A stretch of DNA of 37,323 nucleotides from Hymenobacteraceae bacterium (GTDB taxonomy: Bacteria; Bacteroidota; Bacteroidia; Cytophagales; Hymenobacteraceae). The DNA is taken from positions 1 through 37,323 of the forward strand of contig JAKONR010000293.1 of NCBI GenBank assembly GCA_022701825.1, in the 5' to 3' direction. Shown here one piece after another: positions 29,511 to 37,323 of this stretch. Each line of letters starts with the position of its first letter. Within the stretch, counting starts at the first letter, position 1. The position numbers were made by a program, and so were the translations under genes. Below the pieces are notes generated by a model, which was not told the origin of the DNA, did no database searches, and saw nothing but the letters and a program-made list of their open reading frames with translations.

Positions 29511-30095
29511 CTACGCCACCACTGGTAGCAGCGGCTCCAGCACGGCCCACACGTTGGCCGCCAGCAGGTGCTGGCCGGCAGCGTTGGGGTGCACGCGGTC
29601 GGGCAGGTTTAGCTCGGGGCGGCCTAGCACGCCGGCCAGCAGCGAGGGCACGAAAGCCACGTTTTCAGCCTCGGCCAACTGCCGAAACAGCCCGCCAAAC
29701 TCTTGCGCGTAGCGCGTGAGGCCGGGCACGCCCAGCGGCCCCAGGTCGAAGGGTACTTGCAAGCCCGCCAGCACCAGCCGCGCCGCTGGAAACTGCCGCC
29801 GCACCTCGGCCAGAATATGGCGTAGGTTAGCCACCGTTTCGCGCACCGCAATGCCGCGCAGGCCGTCGTTGGCCCCCAGGGCCAGCACAAAAATATCGGG
29901 CGCGTGCCGGGCTAACACGCCGGGTAGGCGCTGCCGGCCGCCCGCGCTGGTTTCGCCGCTCACGCCGTAGTTGAGGGCGCGGTAGGCGAGGCTGGCCGCA
30001 TCGAGCTTTTCCTGAATGCGGGCCGGAAAACTAGCTGCCGCCGGCAGGCCGTAGCCGGCCGTGAGGCTATCGCCGAAGAAAATTATATTTTTCAT
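29511..30095 (-). CDS. tesA: TesA-like SGNH arylesterase
   Basis: 194 aa. All SGNH blocks: FFGDSLTAGYGL (Ser10), NYGVSGET (block II Gly), LGANDGLRG (block III Asn), and DRVHPNAAGQ (Asp/His). The length equals E. coli TesA without its signal peptide; no signal is seen, so it is cytoplasmic or exported otherwise. It hydrolyses thioesters or short acyl esters. Confidence 0.88.
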   Translation of the reverse strand: MKNIIFFGDSLTAGYGLPAAASFPARIQEKLDAASLAYRALNYGVSGETSAGGRQRLPGVLARHAPDIFVLALGANDGLRGIAVRETVANLRHILAEVRRQFPAARLVLAGLQVPFDLGPLGVPGLTRYAQEFGGLFRQLAEAENVAFVPSLLAGVLGRPELNLPDRVHPNAAGQHLLAANVWAVLEPLLPVVA

Positions 30096-30104
30096 AGCTA
30101 TAAA

Positions 30105-30147
30105 AACTGCCCCGCCGCCCGGCCCCAGCGGGCGGGCGGCGGGGCAC
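30105..30147 (-). terminator. Terminator of the tetR-like gene
   Basis: GC-rich stem TGCCCCGCCGCCCG with its complement, followed on the minus strand by GTTTTTAT, between the tetR-like and tesA genes. Confidence 0.75.
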
Positions 30148-30181
30148 CGTTACCGAAACAACGTGTTAGGGCATTGCCTAG

Positions 30182-30796
30182 CTACATCCGGGCAAAGTGC
30201 TCGGCTGCCAGGCGCGCGCCCTGGTCGGTGCACAGGCCCCGGATATAATACAAAAAAATGCTGCGAAAAATTTCAGCGACCTGAAAGCTGCCGGTTGGAA
30301 AAATACCCGGCGTGATGACGACATTAACCTGCTGAATCAGAATGATAGTAACCAGCCGGATATTGATATCGCTCCGAAAAAGTCCCTGCAACACCCCTTC
30401 GTTGAGCAGCTGGTGCAGTTGCGGCGTAGAGTAAGTGGCGAGGTGGTCTTGCACCAGCTGCCAGGCAGCAGGAAAATGGGCCAGGTCGGCAAAGTAAGAG
30501 CTGTGGGTAACGACCAGGTCTTCAATGCTATAATTGATGAGTGCGTAGAGCCGCTCGACTGCCGACGGAAACTGCGCATACAAGCGCGCGTGGTCCTGCT
30601 TCTGGCGCTCAAGGTCGGCGCGCAGGCTGTGTAGCACCAGGGCCGCCCGGTCGGGGTACTGCGCCGCCAGCGCGGCCGGTACGGTGCCCAGGGCTGCGGC
30701 CAGCTCCGCATCGGTGGGCGCGCTAAGGCCTTTGCGCCGAAACACGGCCATGCACGCGGCGGGGGCCGTAGCCGCGAAAGAAGGAAGAAGGGGCAT
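30182..30796 (-). CDS. TetR-family regulator
   Basis: 204 aa from the ATG at 30796 (213 from 30823). The N-terminal region FRRKGLSAPTDAELAAALGTVPAALAAQYPDRAALVLHSL follows the TetR HTH order (f...G...t...iA.alg.....ly..f.dK..L), with a weak recognition helix. The C-terminal ligand domain is helical (RLVTIILIQQVNVVI, FRSIFLYYIRGL). It lies downstream of the carotenoid genes on the same strand and may regulate them. Confidence 0.72.
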   Translation of the reverse strand: MPLLPSFAATAPAACMAVFRRKGLSAPTDAELAAALGTVPAALAAQYPDRAALVLHSLRADLERQKQDHARLYAQFPSAVERLYALINYSIEDLVVTHSSYFADLAHFPAAWQLVQDHLATYSTPQLHQLLNEGVLQGLFRSDINIRLVTIILIQQVNVVITPGIFPTGSFQVAEIFRSIFLYYIRGLCTDQGARLAAEHFARM

Positions 30797-30868
30797 GAGA
30801 AAGGCGGGCGCGGCAAAGGTCAATGCCGTCCGAACGACGCAGCTGGCCGCAAGGTTGCGCCGGGCCGG

Positions 30869-31540
30869 CTACCGGCCCGCCAGCAGGCCCAGCCCAAAAA
30901 AGAACAGCAGCTGCACTAGATACACCAGCGGCACCAGCGGGTTGCGCTTGGGAAAGCCAGCGCGCAAAAACAGAAATTGCAGCACCACCGACAGCAAAAA
31001 CCAATCGCGGAAATTGCGCAGCGGAATGACGTGGCCCGTCCAGTGCCAAAAATCGTACTGGCTGGCCACGGGCTCGAGGCACAGGTCGAAGCCCACCATG
31101 AGGGCCGCGCCCACCAGCACCCGCAGCAGCCCGGGCAGCGGCAGGTACGAAGCCAAAATGCCCGCGCAGTAGGTGATAGTCACCCAATTGAGCCCGATAA
31201 GCCACGGTACTTCCTCGTACTTCAGCCCCAGCGTGGCGCCATAAGCGTAGCTGCCAAACAGCGCGCCCGTGTGCACCCCGATAAACTCGGCAAGGAAGCC
31301 CAGCATAAAGGCCTGCACCACAAACAGCCAAAAGGCCCAGGTGCGCCCTTCCTGAAACAGCCCCAGCAAGCCCGCCGTGAGCAGCAGCGTCAGCGGCGTA
31401 TACTTGAGGTAAAAAGTCTTATCCTGGGCAAACGCCAGCCCCACGAACCCCGTGAGGTGAAACAGCAAAACCAGCCCTTGCGCCACCCGCAGCCGCGAAG
31501 TAAACGCGGCCGAGGACGCAGGTGAATTCGAAAACTCCAT
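30869..31540 (-). CDS. cruF: CruF-like carotenoid 1',2'-hydratase
   Basis: 223 aa, about six to seven membrane spans. The family of carotenoid hydratases (DUF422) is recognised by AEFIGVHTGALFGSYAYGATLG..Y..VPWLIGLNW and DLCLEPVASQYDFWHWTG. It hydrates the end of acyclic carotenoids on the way to 1'-hydroxylated, flexixanthin-type pigments. Placed after the CrtD-like desaturase gene, which acts on its product. Confidence 0.85.
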   Translation of the reverse strand: MEFSNSPASSAAFTSRLRVAQGLVLLFHLTGFVGLAFAQDKTFYLKYTPLTLLLTAGLLGLFQEGRTWAFWLFVVQAFMLGFLAEFIGVHTGALFGSYAYGATLGLKYEEVPWLIGLNWVTITYCAGILASYLPLPGLLRVLVGAALMVGFDLCLEPVASQYDFWHWTGHVIPLRNFRDWFLLSVVLQFLFLRAGFPKRNPLVPLVYLVQLLFFFGLGLLAGR

Positions 31541-31550
31541 AGGTAGGAGC

Positions 31551-31620
31551 TAAGCGTTAAGAGATGAGAGTTAAGAATTCGCTATTCGGCTAGCTCTTAA
31601 CTCTCATCTCTTAACGCTTA
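31551..31620. repeat. Perfect 26-bp inverted repeat between carotenoid genes
   Basis: Arm at 31551-31576 (TAAGCGTTAAGAGATGAGAG and six further bases) is the exact complement of 31595-31620, loop 18 bp. The right arm contains the end of the crtD-like gene. Strong hairpin, not T-tailed, so likely a dispersed intergenic repeat or mRNA-stabilising element. Confidence 0.8.
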
Positions 31621-33111
31621 ACTAATTAAGTCGGCCACTATTTTGGCCGAGAGTAAACACAGCGGAATGCCGCCGCCCGGATGCACCGAGCCGCCGCAAA
31701 AGTACAGTCCGTGAAGTCGGCCCGAAAAGTTGGGGTGCCGCAAAAAAGCCGCCAGCGCATTATTGCTGGAGCTGCCGTAGAGCGCGCCCCCAAACGACGA
31801 CGTGTCGGCCGCGATGCCGGGCGGCGTCCAGGTTTTTTCGACTTTGATAAACGGCTCTAAATCAATGCCCAGCGCATGACTGAGCTTAGCCAGCACCACG
31901 CGGCGGGTTTTGGCCGTGAGGGCGGCCCAGTCCTGGCCCTCGTCGTGGGGCACGTTCACCATCACAAACCAGTTTTCGTGGCTAGCTGGGGCGTCGGTAG
32001 GCGTTTTTTTGGAGGTGATGTTGACGTACACCGTCACGTCGTCGGCCACGGTTTTCTCCTGGAAAATGGCGTCGAACTCGCGTTTGTAGTCGGCCGAGAA
32101 GAAAATGTTGTGCAAGTCTAGCTCGGCAAATTCGCGCCCGATGCCCCAGTAAAAAATGAGCGCCGACGACGAGCGCGGCTGTCCCAGCGTGCGCTCGGGC
32201 GCGGGCTGCTGCGGCAGCAGCTTGCGGTAGGTGGGCACCACGTCCATGTTGCTCACCACCAGCCCGAAATCGTAGATGTCCTGGTCGGTACGCACGCCCG
32301 TGACGAGGTCGCCAGCTGTCAAAATCTCGCGCACCGGCTCGTTGAAGCGGAATTTCACGCCAAATTCCTTGGCTAGCCGGTGCAGGCTTTGGGCGATGGC
32401 ATAAATGCCACCCTCCGGATAAAACGCCCCGATGCCGTGCTCGAGGTGCGGAATGAGCGAGAGCGTAGCCGGCGCCTGGTAGGGGTCGGAGCCGTTGTAC
32501 GTAGCGTAGCGGTCAAATAATTGCACCAGCCGCGGGTCGCCCGCAAACGCCTTTTCGTGGCGCGCGTGCATCGTGCCCGTGAGGCCCAGCGAGGGCAGCG
32601 CGGCCACCGCTTTCAGCGTTTCGGGGCTGAAATAGGTGCTGGCTTTGTGCAGCGACTTGTGCAGAAAGGTGCCCGCCGTAGCGTCGTAAGCCTTGCCGCT
32701 CCGGCCCAGAAACTGCGCAACCGCCGCCGCCGGGGTGCTGAGCTTCTGCTCGACCTCAGCGGCAAATTTGGCGGCGTCGGCCCAGGCGGTGAGGCGCGTG
32801 CCATCGGCAAAAAAGTAGTTCGTAATCGGGTCGAGGCGCTCGTAGCGGAAATATTCGCTCGGCTCGCGGTGCGCCAGCCGAAAAATATCATCCACCAGCT
32901 GCGGCAGCGTAAACAGCGACGGCCCCGCGTCGAAGCGGTAGCCGCCCGGCAGCTCAAACTGGTGCATCTTGCCCCCAAACGAGCCGCTGGCCTCAAACAC
33001 CGTGACCGGGTGCCCCGCCACTGCCAAGCGAGCGGCGGCGGCCAGCCCCGCCACGCCCGCGCCGATGACGGCCACGGGTTGCTTTACCAAACTACCGCTT
33101 TTCTTATACAT
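31618..33111 (-). CDS. crtD: CrtD/CrtI-family carotenoid desaturase
   Basis: 497 aa. FAD-binding N-terminus VAVIGAGVAGLAAAARLAVAGHPVTVFEA, the RFDAGPSLFTLP segment, and the C-terminal family signature GLYFCGGSVHPGGGIPLCLLSAK. These identify the phytoene desaturase/CrtD family. Adjacent to cruF, it is more likely the 3,4-desaturase acting on hydroxylated carotenoids than phytoene desaturase itself. Confidence 0.85.
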   Translation of the reverse strand: MYKKSGSLVKQPVAVIGAGVAGLAAAARLAVAGHPVTVFEASGSFGGKMHQFELPGGYRFDAGPSLFTLPQLVDDIFRLAHREPSEYFRYERLDPITNYFFADGTRLTAWADAAKFAAEVEQKLSTPAAAVAQFLGRSGKAYDATAGTFLHKSLHKASTYFSPETLKAVAALPSLGLTGTMHARHEKAFAGDPRLVQLFDRYATYNGSDPYQAPATLSLIPHLEHGIGAFYPEGGIYAIAQSLHRLAKEFGVKFRFNEPVREILTAGDLVTGVRTDQDIYDFGLVVSNMDVVPTYRKLLPQQPAPERTLGQPRSSSALIFYWGIGREFAELDLHNIFFSADYKREFDAIFQEKTVADDVTVYVNITSKKTPTDAPASHENWFVMVNVPHDEGQDWAALTAKTRRVVLAKLSHALGIDLEPFIKVEKTWTPPGIAADTSSFGGALYGSSSNNALAAFLRHPNFSGRLHGLYFCGGSVHPGGGIPLCLLSAKIVADLIS

Positions 33112-33156
33112 TTGTATTGAACCACTGAAAGCCCGAATGGACCGTAGGTGGTGTTT

Positions 33157-33785
33157 TTATTTGTGCGGATAGTAAACTATCCCAAAAGGACTAGCGGAAT
33201 TGGTTTTGATGTTGGAAATAGACCTTGCACCATCTATCAGCGCAAGAACATCTTCTGTCGTTAAAAATCCACTTTATAATACCTGAAGCACTTATTAATT
33301 GATTCAATTACAAGGGAAGTGCTCGCCCAACAAGAAAAAATCTTTCCAATATCGTCTGTCGGACATGGCTCTCGCCAGCCCATCCAGGTAAATCGTAACC
33401 CTAAGCCTTCTCGGTGAGCCATTACCAGCCAAGCGTCTTGTGTTTCATCAAGACCTAAACGGTGCTTCGCCCAAACATTTTCCAACTCTTCCGGCCATTC
33501 TACTTCGACCTCGGAATCTCGCTGCATGATGGTGAAAATAGCCGCCACCATATCGTCAGTAACTGTCGGCTTGAAAGAAAGTATTTGAGGAAGTCGGAAT
33601 TGTTTAAAATTACCTAGAGCAGCTAGCCATATGGGAAGGTAGCAGGGCTCTTGCGGGTCGCCGATTAACTTATCTCCTAACAGCCAATGGCAATAATTGT
33701 CAAGTTCTCTTGGCAGAGCTAGTGTATTCTTCGCGCAACGAATGGCAAAGCTTCGGGTCTCGCCAAAAATCACAGCATGTTCCAT
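33157..33785 (-). pseudogene. Immunity-protein-like gene (Imm42-like) with a homopolymer frameshift
   Basis: The uninterrupted part (33261-33785) gives 174 aa starting MEHAVIFGETRSFAIR...YCHWLLGDKLIGDP, a layout like Imm42-type immunity proteins; assignment is tentative. It stops at TAA in a T5 run (plus-strand A5 at 33263-33267). One more T would carry it on as VDFLTTEDVLALIDGARS, continuing with ISNIKTNSASPFGIVYYPHK to a stop at 33157, clearly protein-like and without its own start. So the C-terminus is lost by a one-base deletion, slippage or a sequencing error. Composition is less GC-rich than both neighbours, suggesting transfer. No toxin gene is adjacent. Confidence 0.6.
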
Positions 33786-33786
33786 G

Positions 33787-34977
33787 CTACTCCACCGCCA
33801 GCACCAAGCCCTTCAAATAAGCGCCCTCGGGGTGAAATAAGCTTACCGGGTGGTCGGCGGGCTGGGTGAGGCGGTGCAGGATGCGCGCCGGCCGCCCGGC
33901 CTCGATGGCGGCGGCCAGCACCGCGCCTTCAAACAGCTCGGGGCTAACGACTTGCGAGCACGAGAAGGTGAAGAGCAACCCGCCCGGCGCGAGGTGCGCA
34001 ATGCCCGAGGCATTGAGGCGCTTGTAGCCCATAAGGGCGGCGTGGCGGGCGCCCATGTGCTTGGCAAAAGCGGGCGGGTCGAGCACCAGCAGGTCGTACT
34101 CGGCCGAGTGGTTTTTGAGGAAGCTAAGCACATCCTCGGGGTAGGCGGCATGGCGCTCGGCGTGGCTCGACAGCTCGGCGTTGCGCTCGGTGAGGGCGAT
34201 GGCCTTCTTGCTGCTATCGACGGAGTGCACCAGCTCGGCGCCCGCTTCGAGGGCGTAGACCGAAAAACCGCCCGTGTAGCAGAAAGTATTGAGCACGCGG
34301 CGGCCGGGCGAATAGCGAGCCAGCAGGGCGCGGTTGTCGCGCTGGTCGATGAAGGAGCCGGTTTTCTGGCCCGTCTCCCAATCCACGGCAAACTGATGGC
34401 CGTTTTCGTGCACAAGGTGCTCGGCGCCGGTGCTTTCGCCGAAAAGGTAGCCATTTTTGGCATCGCCCACGGCGTTGCCGGGCACAGTTTCCGAGCTTTT
34501 ATCGTAGATGGCGCGCAGCTTGTCGCCGAATATAACTTGCAGGGCACTAGCTATTTCGGGGCGAGCGCGGTACATACCCACGCTGTGCGCCTGCACCACG
34601 GCCACGTCGCCATACACGTCGATGATGAGGCCGGGCAGGCCGTCGCCCTCGGCGTGCACGAGGCGGAAAACGTTGGTATCGGCCATGCCCGTGAGGGCCA
34701 GGCGCTGACGCAGGGCGTAGGCGTTGGCCAGCTTCTTCACCCAAAAATCGGGGGTAGGCAGCTCGGCCGCCGGCCCAAAATCAAGCATCCGCACCGCGAT
34801 GGAGCCGCCGCCCGAGTAGTGGCCCACGCCCAGCAACTCGCCCGCTTGGGTCTCGACGCGCACGGCCTCGCCCTCCGTCGGCTCGCCCTGCACGCGGGCA
34901 ATGGCGCCCGAAAATACCCAGGGGTGGCGGCGGCGTAGGGAGTGGTCTTTTCCGTTTTTGAGGACGATAGTAGTCAT
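33787..34977 (-). CDS. rlmI: RlmI-like 23S rRNA methyltransferase
   Basis: 396 aa. PUA domain (about 1-75, KDHSLRRRHPWVFSGAI), an EEHEE-like central domain, then a Rossmann methyltransferase with NTFCYTGGFSVYALEAGA (SAM motif I), HSVDSSKKA and LLVLDPPAFAK. FTFSCSQ holds the catalytic-region Cys. Matches class I SAM-dependent cytosine-C5 methyltransferases of the RlmI/YccW family. Confidence 0.9.
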   Translation of the reverse strand: MTTIVLKNGKDHSLRRRHPWVFSGAIARVQGEPTEGEAVRVETQAGELLGVGHYSGGGSIAVRMLDFGPAAELPTPDFWVKKLANAYALRQRLALTGMADTNVFRLVHAEGDGLPGLIIDVYGDVAVVQAHSVGMYRARPEIASALQVIFGDKLRAIYDKSSETVPGNAVGDAKNGYLFGESTGAEHLVHENGHQFAVDWETGQKTGSFIDQRDNRALLARYSPGRRVLNTFCYTGGFSVYALEAGAELVHSVDSSKKAIALTERNAELSSHAERHAAYPEDVLSFLKNHSAEYDLLVLDPPAFAKHMGARHAALMGYKRLNASGIAHLAPGGLLFTFSCSQVVSPELFEGAVLAAAIEAGRPARILHRLTQPADHPVSLFHPEGAYLKGLVLAVE

Positions 34978-34987
34978 TTTTGAGTTG

Positions 34988-35081
34988 TTAGCTAGTGGCT
35001 ATTAGCTGTTAGCGCTTCTTAATCAATCGCCTGCAAACTCAAAAAGAAGCTAACAGCCAATAGCTATTGGCTAACAGCTAA
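34988..35081. repeat. Imperfect intergenic palindrome built from TTAGCTGTTAGC units
   Basis: Left arm 34988-35020 and right arm 35044-35081 are inverted copies with a few gaps, each made of repeated GCTGTTAGC/GCTATTAGC words, with the right arm entering the end of the SRPBCC gene. Same style as the repeat at 31551-31620. Confidence 0.65.
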
Positions 35082-35518
35082 GCAAATTTACGCCGGTACA
35101 CCGGCCCGCGCAGTTTAAACTGTGCCCACATGGCGGGCCGAATCAGCCAGTCGAGCCAGCGGCGGCCGGTGCTGTACGTAATGTCCTCCACGATGACGCT
35201 GCCACCGCCCGGCGCGGGCTGGAGCAGGTGGCGATGCCGCCACTGCCGCAGCGGCGCGGGCAGCGTTTGGCCCTCATCCACAAAGTAGTGCGTGCCGTCG
35301 GGCAGCACGCCGTTAGCGGTGATGAGCGAGGTCCAGCGCCAGCGCTTGGGGCCGACTTGCAGCTCGATAATTACCGTGTCGCCGGTCTGGTTGCCGTCGT
35401 AGCGGATAAGGTGAAACTTTGGGAACGGCGGGGCCAGGGCCACGAAAAGCTCGCGGGTGAAGCCCGCCATAACGGCGGCCGGCGGCTGGGCCACTGGGAA
35501 ACGAAGAACGAAGTGCAT
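35078..35518 (-). CDS. SRPBCC/START-like protein
   Basis: 146 aa. Pattern of the SRPBCC ligand-binding fold: FTRELFVALAPPFPKFHLIRYDG, WTSLITANGVLPDGTHYFVDEG, ...GGGSVIVEDITYSTGRRWLDWLI and a C-terminal helix KLRGPVYRRKF. Cytoplasmic. Ligand unknown. Separated from the MotB-like gene by 18 bp and may be cotranscribed with it. Confidence 0.65.
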   Translation of the reverse strand: MHFVLRFPVAQPPAAVMAGFTRELFVALAPPFPKFHLIRYDGNQTGDTVIIELQVGPKRWRWTSLITANGVLPDGTHYFVDEGQTLPAPLRQWRHRHLLQPAPGGGSVIVEDITYSTGRRWLDWLIRPAMWAQFKLRGPVYRRKFA

Positions 35519-35536
35519 ACCCGCTATACGGCCGGG

Positions 35537-36238
35537 CTAGCGGGCCGGTGCAGACGCGGCGTCGAGCGAGCCGATTTTGGGCTGAATCTGAATGATAAAG
35601 CGCTTATTAAGTTCTTCTTGCGCGTCGCGGTAGCGGTTTACGCCGCCGAAGCCGCTGCCCGCTGGCACTACCTCGTAGCGCGGCGCGGGAAACACGATGC
35701 CCGCCTCGCGCCACAGCTGGTACACGGCCAGCGCCCGCAGGTAGCTGAGCTGGCGCGTGGCCGGCCCGTCGTAGTTCTGGGGCGAATTGTACGAATAGGT
35801 GCCATCGGCCTGGCGGGTGGCGTAGCGGGCGGTGCGCCCCTCGATAACTACCAGGTATTGAATATTATCGCGCTCGTTGAGCGAACTCAGCTGATTAAGC
35901 AAAAACCGGCCGGCCTGAATGAGTTTTGGCTTGTAAGCTTCTTTCAACACCGGGCTGCTCGGGTCAAAAATGACGTCAAAGCTCAGTTCGTAACGCTTGA
36001 AATCCTTGTTGTAAATGAAGTATTTTGGGTTTTCCAGCCGCTTCAATGCCTGCTTTATCTCGTCGATTTTCTTCTTCTCCTTGAGCTGCACCTTCAGCTG
36101 GGCATTGGCCGTGATGAGGCCCTGCTGCTTGTCCTGAAACAGCTTGTAGCTCAGCACAAACAGCACCAGCATAGTCAGGAATAGGGCCGTCATCAAATCG
36201 ACGTAGCTGGGCCAGAAGAAGTCTTTGCTTTGCTTCAT
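35537..36238 (-). CDS. MotB/OmpA-like protein, ZorB-like
   Basis: 233 aa from the ATG at 36238 (251 from 36292, where the leader carries the hairpins). One N-terminal span, FFWPSYVDLMTALFLTMLVLFVLSYKLF, has an Asp in the position of the ion-channel Asp of MotB. A coiled coil (LKVQLKEKKKIDEIKQALKRL) and an OmpA-like domain follow (VVIEGRTAR...LSYLRALAVYQLW...YEVVPAGSGF...NKRFIIQI). The domain would bind peptidoglycan, though GHTD reads EGRTA. With the MotA-like gene upstream it forms an ion-driven stator pair as in Zorya ZorA/ZorB. Confidence 0.76.
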   Translation of the reverse strand: MKQSKDFFWPSYVDLMTALFLTMLVLFVLSYKLFQDKQQGLITANAQLKVQLKEKKKIDEIKQALKRLENPKYFIYNKDFKRYELSFDVIFDPSSPVLKEAYKPKLIQAGRFLLNQLSSLNERDNIQYLVVIEGRTARYATRQADGTYSYNSPQNYDGPATRQLSYLRALAVYQLWREAGIVFPAPRYEVVPAGSGFGGVNRYRDAQEELNKRFIIQIQPKIGSLDAASAPAR

Positions 36239-36251
36239 GAGGGGAAATGTA

Positions 36252-36319
36252 AAACGGAGTGGTACTCCGTTTCGCGGCCGGCGCGGCTGCACAACGAGAA
36301 ACGGAGTGCCACTCCTTTT
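36252..36319. repeat. Two related short hairpins between the MotA- and MotB-like genes
   Basis: AAACGGAGT-GGT-ACTCCGTTT at 36252-36272 and AAACGGAGT-GCC-ACTCCTTTT at 36299-36319, 47 bp apart, enclosing a GC-rich spacer. The second can terminate minus-strand transcripts poorly at best; the paired layout looks like a dispersed repeat element. Confidence 0.6.
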
Positions 36320-36325
36320 TGCAAG

Positions 36326-37323
36326 CTAGCCGACCATGCGTTGGAGCCAGTTGCGGCTGGTGAGCTTTTCGAGCACGGCGTTGGTGCGCTCGGTCTGGCG
36401 CAGTAATTCCTCCTGAATGCGGCGGTTTTGCTCCAGCGGCTGCTGTAAGGCTTGCAGCGCCTCGGCGCTGCGGCGGGCCTGCGCCTCTTGTAAAGTGTTG
36501 AGGGCCTGCTGTTGCGCGGGTAGCTGCTGAAACGGGTTCAGGTACTCGACTATCTTCTGGTACACGTTGTCCTTGTTAAGCTGCCGGAAGTAGGCATCCC
36601 ATTGCACGTGGGCCGATTGAGCCTGGGCCACAAATTCTTCGCGGCGCTTTTCGAGCACCTCGTTCATCTGGTGGGCGTCTTCGCTCAGGGCCTGGGTCAC
36701 GCCCTGGCTAATCTGCGAAAGCAACGCTTGATGCTGCCCAAAAAACTGCGCCTGCTCGCGGATGCGGGCGTCGTGCTGCTCCAGGTAGCCGGGCACCTGT
36801 TTCAGGGCCGTTTCCAGGCTGCTGAGGCGGTCGAGCAGCGAGGTAATGGTTTGGGCCGTGTCAGCGCCTTTGCTCACGGCCACGTTCAGGCTCTGCTGGT
36901 ACCCTAGGAATTTCTCGAACGAGGCCGCGCTCTCATCCACCCGGTCAAATACCTTGATGGTGGCGTTGGCCAGCTCGGTGTAGCCTATCTGCTGCAGCTT
37001 TTCGAGGAAGTTTTTCTGGATGCTGATATTCTCGGTAATGCGACTGATGAGCGGCGTAAACTCCGCGATTTTTGAGAAAAAATCGGCCTGAATCTTTGAG
37101 AAAAAGTCTTGGTTGAACGTGTCCAGCACCGATTTTAGGTTGCTCATGCTGGCCTGCATGTCCGAGTTGAGGCGGGGCAGCAGGGCTTTTTGCAGAAAAT
37201 TGTAGTAGCCGTTTTTGTAGCGGTCGCGCTGGGCGCGGGCCGATTTCAGCAGCTGGTTGCCCCCTAGGGTCAGCAGCAGGCCGATAAAGCTGCCGCTCAT
37301 GGCGATGAGAATGCCGCCCAAAA
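36326..37323 (-). CDS. MotA/ExbB-like protein with long coiled-coil tail, ZorA-like (partial)
   Basis: At least 331 aa; the N-terminus lies beyond the window, since the frame is open at the edge and no ATG fits. GGILIAMSGSFIGLLLTLGG is the pore-type TM pair segment of MotA/TolQ/ExbB proteins. More than 250 residues of cytoplasmic coiled coil follow, the hallmark that separates ZorA-like proteins from flagellar MotA. Upstream of the MotB-like gene in the same orientation. Confidence 0.7.
   Translation of the reverse strand, partial: LGGILIAMSGSFIGLLLTLGGNQLLKSARAQRDRYKNGYYNFLQKALLPRLNSDMQASMSNLKSVLDTFNQDFFSKIQADFFSKIAEFTPLISRITENISIQKNFLEKLQQIGYTELANATIKVFDRVDESAASFEKFLGYQQSLNVAVSKGADTAQTITSLLDRLSSLETALKQVPGYLEQHDARIREQAQFFGQHQALLSQISQGVTQALSEDAHQMNEVLEKRREEFVAQAQSAHVQWDAYFRQLNKDNVYQKIVEYLNPFQQLPAQQQALNTLQEAQARRSAEALQALQQPLEQNRRIQEELLRQTERTNAVLEKLTSRNWLQRMVG

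Noticed and set aside
33850-34938. Long plus-strand open frame (362 aa) opposite the RlmI-like gene
   Set aside because: Exact antisense shadow of a well-recognised methyltransferase in GC-rich DNA; its translation resembles no protein.

Overview
The window looks like a high-GC Bacteroidota chromosome, most likely Hymenobacter or a close relative. This is inferred from carotenoid genes of the CruF/CrtD type, a huge PAS-repeat histidine kinase with an RsbQ-like hydrolase, A/T-rich translation starts without Shine-Dalgarno sequences, and a promoter box of the Bacteroidota type (TAnnTTTG). It is interrupted by one complete-looking integrated element of about 23.1 kb.

Left flank (1-737): tRNA-Gly(GCC) with terminator, a decayed HNH endonuclease gene, and tRNA-Leu(UAA). 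The tRNA-Leu 3' end is the attachment site. A 23-bp identical core lies at 716-738 and 23842-23864. A 20-bp motif that matches at 19 positions lies just inside each end (795-814 and 23740-23759) and is probably an integrase arm site.

Integrated element (716-23864): a tyrosine integrase (817-1968) is followed by about 37 tightly packed minus-strand genes. They fall into an early/replication block (20438 down to 14531: Cro-like HTH, M15 endolysin-like peptidase, HNH protein, PP-loop reductase-like protein, HUH rolling-circle Rep, SSB, small HTH) and a late/structural block (14380 down to 2077), separated by a strong terminator. The late block has a small FtsK/HerA-type packaging ATPase, a lipoprotein, a holin-like protein, a candidate 241-aa major capsid protein with its own terminator, an HExxH protease, a basic histone-like protein, about ten single-span membrane proteins, a transglycosylase with an EF-hand, two spike-like proteins, an SGNH-esterase receptor-binding protein and a muralytic protein. 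I see no terminase, portal, tail tube or tape measure. The best reading is a temperate, tailless, probably membrane-containing phage replicating through a rolling-circle Rep, in the broad PRD1/PM2/FLiP sphere but much larger than FLiP or PM2. The rightmost part is a lysogeny module: an S24 repressor co-transcribed with two secreted proteins (one LprI/DUF1311-like), and a ParA ATPase with 19-bp iterons upstream.

Three features inside the element are the most novel. (i) An A9 slippery run at the end of the transglycosylase gene would, after a -1 shift, append a membrane anchor resembling those of two neighbouring virion genes. (ii) The motif GTAAAC/GTTTAC is strongly clustered through rep and ssb, in every reading frame and between genes. 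(iii) A hairpin-rich non-coding segment (18247-18542) contains a D-armless tRNA-like fold and may be an origin.

Right flank (23865-37323): the native tRNA-Leu terminator, a GAF protein, an RsbQ-like hydrolase, a four-PAS histidine kinase, a TesA-like esterase, a TetR regulator, CruF- and CrtD-like carotenoid genes, an immunity-like gene with a homopolymer frameshift, an RlmI-like methyltransferase, an SRPBCC protein, and a MotB/MotA (ZorB/ZorA-like) pair cut by the window edge. Several intergenic palindromes of repeat type punctuate this flank.
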